Assembly (NCBI GenBank): GCA_934590135.1
Contig: CAKTOT010000018.1
Location: 1 to 29,774 of the forward strand
Source of the DNA: an uncultured Muribaculaceae bacterium
GTDB lineage: Bacteria; Bacteroidota; Bacteroidia; Bacteroidales; Muribaculaceae
Direction of reading: 5' to 3'
Length of the DNA: 29,774 nt
Each line of letters starts with the position of its first letter. Position 1 is the first letter of the stretch. Below are positions 28,699 through 29,774 of the stretch, one piece after another. A model generated the notes under the pieces. The model saw only the letters and a list, made by a program, of their open reading frames with translations, was not told where the DNA came from and ran no database searches. Both the position numbers and the translations under genes were made by a program.

Positions 28699-29774
28699 TT
28701 ATTGTTGTATGGTTTGGCGTATGGTGTTGCAAACTCGGCGGATGTCGTCGTCGCTCAGTGATGATCCGCTGGGCAGGCAAAGTCCTTTGTCGAATGTGTC
28801 GGTGCATACTGTGGCGCCGTAGTATGGTGCGTCTTTGTATACGGGCTGGGTGTGCATGGGCCGCCACAGTAGTCGGCTTTCGATGTTGGCGGCATCGAGT
28901 GCCAGGCGTAGTTGGTCGGGGGTGACGTGGATGGTGTCCGGGTCGAGCAGTATTGTGGTGAGCCAGTAGTTGCTGTTGAATTCTTCGGAGGGGTTGGTGT
29001 GTACTTTCAAGCCCGGGATGTCGGCCAGTAGGCGGACGTAAAGGGCGTCGATGTCGCGGCGTCGTTGTAGGTGTTCGGGTAGTACTTCCATTTGGCCGCA
29101 TCCGATGCCGGCGCTGACGTTGGAGAGGCGGTAGTTGTATCCTATGACTTTGTGGTAGTAGTATGGGCGGTTTTCGCGTGCTTGTGTGGCGTAGAATTTG
29201 ACGCGCTCGGCGGCGTCTTTGTCGGGGCATATGAGTGCTCCGCCGCCGCTGGTGGTGATGATTTTGTTGCCGTTGAAGGATAGTGCGCCGTATGTGCCGA
29301 AGGTTCCGCATTTTTGGCCGCGGAATTCGCTGCCGAGGCCTTCGGCGGCGTCTTCCAGTACGGGGATGTTGTATTTGGCGGCGACGGCGAGTATTCGGTC
29401 GATGTGGGCGGGCATTCCGTAGAGGTATACGGGGATGATTGCTTTGGGGTATTTGCCGGTGATGGCGTGGCGGTCGATGATGGCTTTTTCGAGGCCTTCG
29501 GGGTCGAGGTTCCAGGTGTCGGGGTCGCTGTCGACGAATACGGGGTCGGCGCCGCAGTATCGTACGGGGTTTGCGCTGGCCGAGAAGGTGAAGGATTGGC
29601 AGATGACTTCGTCGCCGACTCCTACGCCGAGCATTACGAGTCCGAGGTGTATGGCGGCGGTGCCGGCGCTGAGGGCGACGACGCGTCCGCGTTGGATGCC
29701 GAGGAAGTCGGCGAGCATGTCTTCGAAGAGGTTGACGTTGGGGCCTAAGGGGACTATCCAGTTGGTCTCGAAGG
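28699..29774 (-). CDS. DegT/DnrJ/EryC1-type sugar aminotransferase (5' end outside window)
   Basis: About 357 residues are visible; the frame is open to the window edge and the residues before the first internal Met (WIVPLGPNVNLFED) are family-like, so the true start is beyond 29774. PLP-dependent aminotransferase acting on keto-sugar nucleotides. Marks: ALSAGTAAIHLGLVMLGVG, the Gly/Thr phosphate-binding part, IPVLEDAAEGLGS with the PLP-ring Asp, and SFNGNKIITTSGGGALI with the Schiff-base Lys (29263-29265). YNYRLSNVSAGIGCGQME and RRRDIDALY follow, as in the family. The product would be an amino sugar nucleotide for surface glycan or O-antigen. First visible gene of the minus-strand operon with gmd and fcl. 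In Porphyromonas the family member PorR is needed for the A-LPS that anchors T9SS cargo; equivalence here is speculation. Confidence 0.93.
   Translation of the reverse strand, partial: FETNWIVPLGPNVNLFEDMLADFLGIQRGRVVALSAGTAAIHLGLVMLGVGVGDEVICQSFTFSASANPVRYCGADPVFVDSDPDTWNLDPEGLEKAIIDRHAITGKYPKAIIPVYLYGMPAHIDRILAVAAKYNIPVLEDAAEGLGSEFRGQKCGTFGTYGALSFNGNKIITTSGGGALICPDKDAAERVKFYATQARENRPYYYHKVIGYNYRLSNVSAGIGCGQMEVLPEHLQRRRDIDALYVRLLADIPGLKVHTNPSEEFNSNYWLTTILLDPDTIHVTPDQLRLALDAANIESRLLWRPMHTQPVYKDAPYYGATVCTDTFDKGLCLPSGSSLSDDDIRRVCNTIRQTIQQ

Noticed and set aside
1..29774. CRISPR array, prophage or defence system
   Set aside because: No regularly spaced 25-40 base repeats, Cas, phage or known defence genes are seen. 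The 9-nt arrays have no spacers.

Overview
The window reads as a chromosomal segment of a gut-type Bacteroidota of the order Bacteroidales, with fairly high GC; the family Muribaculaceae is a guess. Four things support this. Promoters have the Bacteroidetes form TTTG-N20-TAnnTTTG with no Shine-Dalgarno tracts. Two large exported proteins end in type IX secretion (T9SS) sorting domains. The glucosaminidase and CUB/Fn3 architectures are typical of the group. The indolepyruvate oxidoreductase alpha chain is the short Bacteroidetes-like form.

Layout. (1) 1-1307 is the C-terminal part of an RNase E/G with a long Lys/Ala-rich repeat tail, followed by a terminator and a palindrome-rich gap. (2) 1757-5461 is a T9SS-exported glucosaminidase with tandem beta domains. 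(3) 5462-6280 is an 819-base gap with a terminator, a promoter with upstream direct repeats, and a ~340-nt structured leader for an ECF sigma factor (6281-6781). (4) 7011-12656 is a polysaccharide assembly block: a PglC/WbaP-type sugar-phosphate transferase, a glycosyltransferase on the minus strand, tRNA-Met (minus), then glycosyltransferase, EpsG-type polymerase and glycosyltransferase on plus. (5) 12828-13616 (minus) is an unrecognised single-pass membrane protein in a gap region carrying T/G homopolymer tracts. (6) 14072-19012 is a compact aromatic amino acid fermentation cluster: iorA, iorB, a PLP aminotransferase and a CoA-transferase. (7) 19294-22173 is a second T9SS-exported multidomain protein. 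(8) 22437-29774, all minus, reads in transcription order DegT/DnrJ aminotransferase (cut by the window end), gmd, fcl, a WecA/WbpL-type lipid-carrier glycosyltransferase and an MBL-fold hydrolase, then a separately promoted class I fumarase.

How the parts fit. The aminotransferase makes aryl pyruvates, IorAB decarboxylates them to aryl-acetyl-CoA while reducing ferredoxin, and the CoA-transferase would release arylacetate and keep the CoA bond. The two polysaccharide blocks together supply nucleotide sugars (GDP-fucose), lipid-linked initiation, elongation and polymerisation. T9SS cargo in relatives is anchored to a polysaccharide-LPS, so a functional link with the two exported proteins is possible but not shown.

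The least expected signal is in the spacers. Five arrays of degenerate 9-nt units with the general form GGNNNTTAK, each array with its own NNN core, sit between genes at 6809, 22301, 24142, 24237 and 27495. A 7-nt-period relative has entered the coding sequence of the MBL hydrolase. Two palindromic elements sharing GTGTCAAAAT-like arms lie upstream of the two T9SS cargo genes. I did not find a defence system, CRISPR array, insertion sequence with a transposase, or rRNA in the window.
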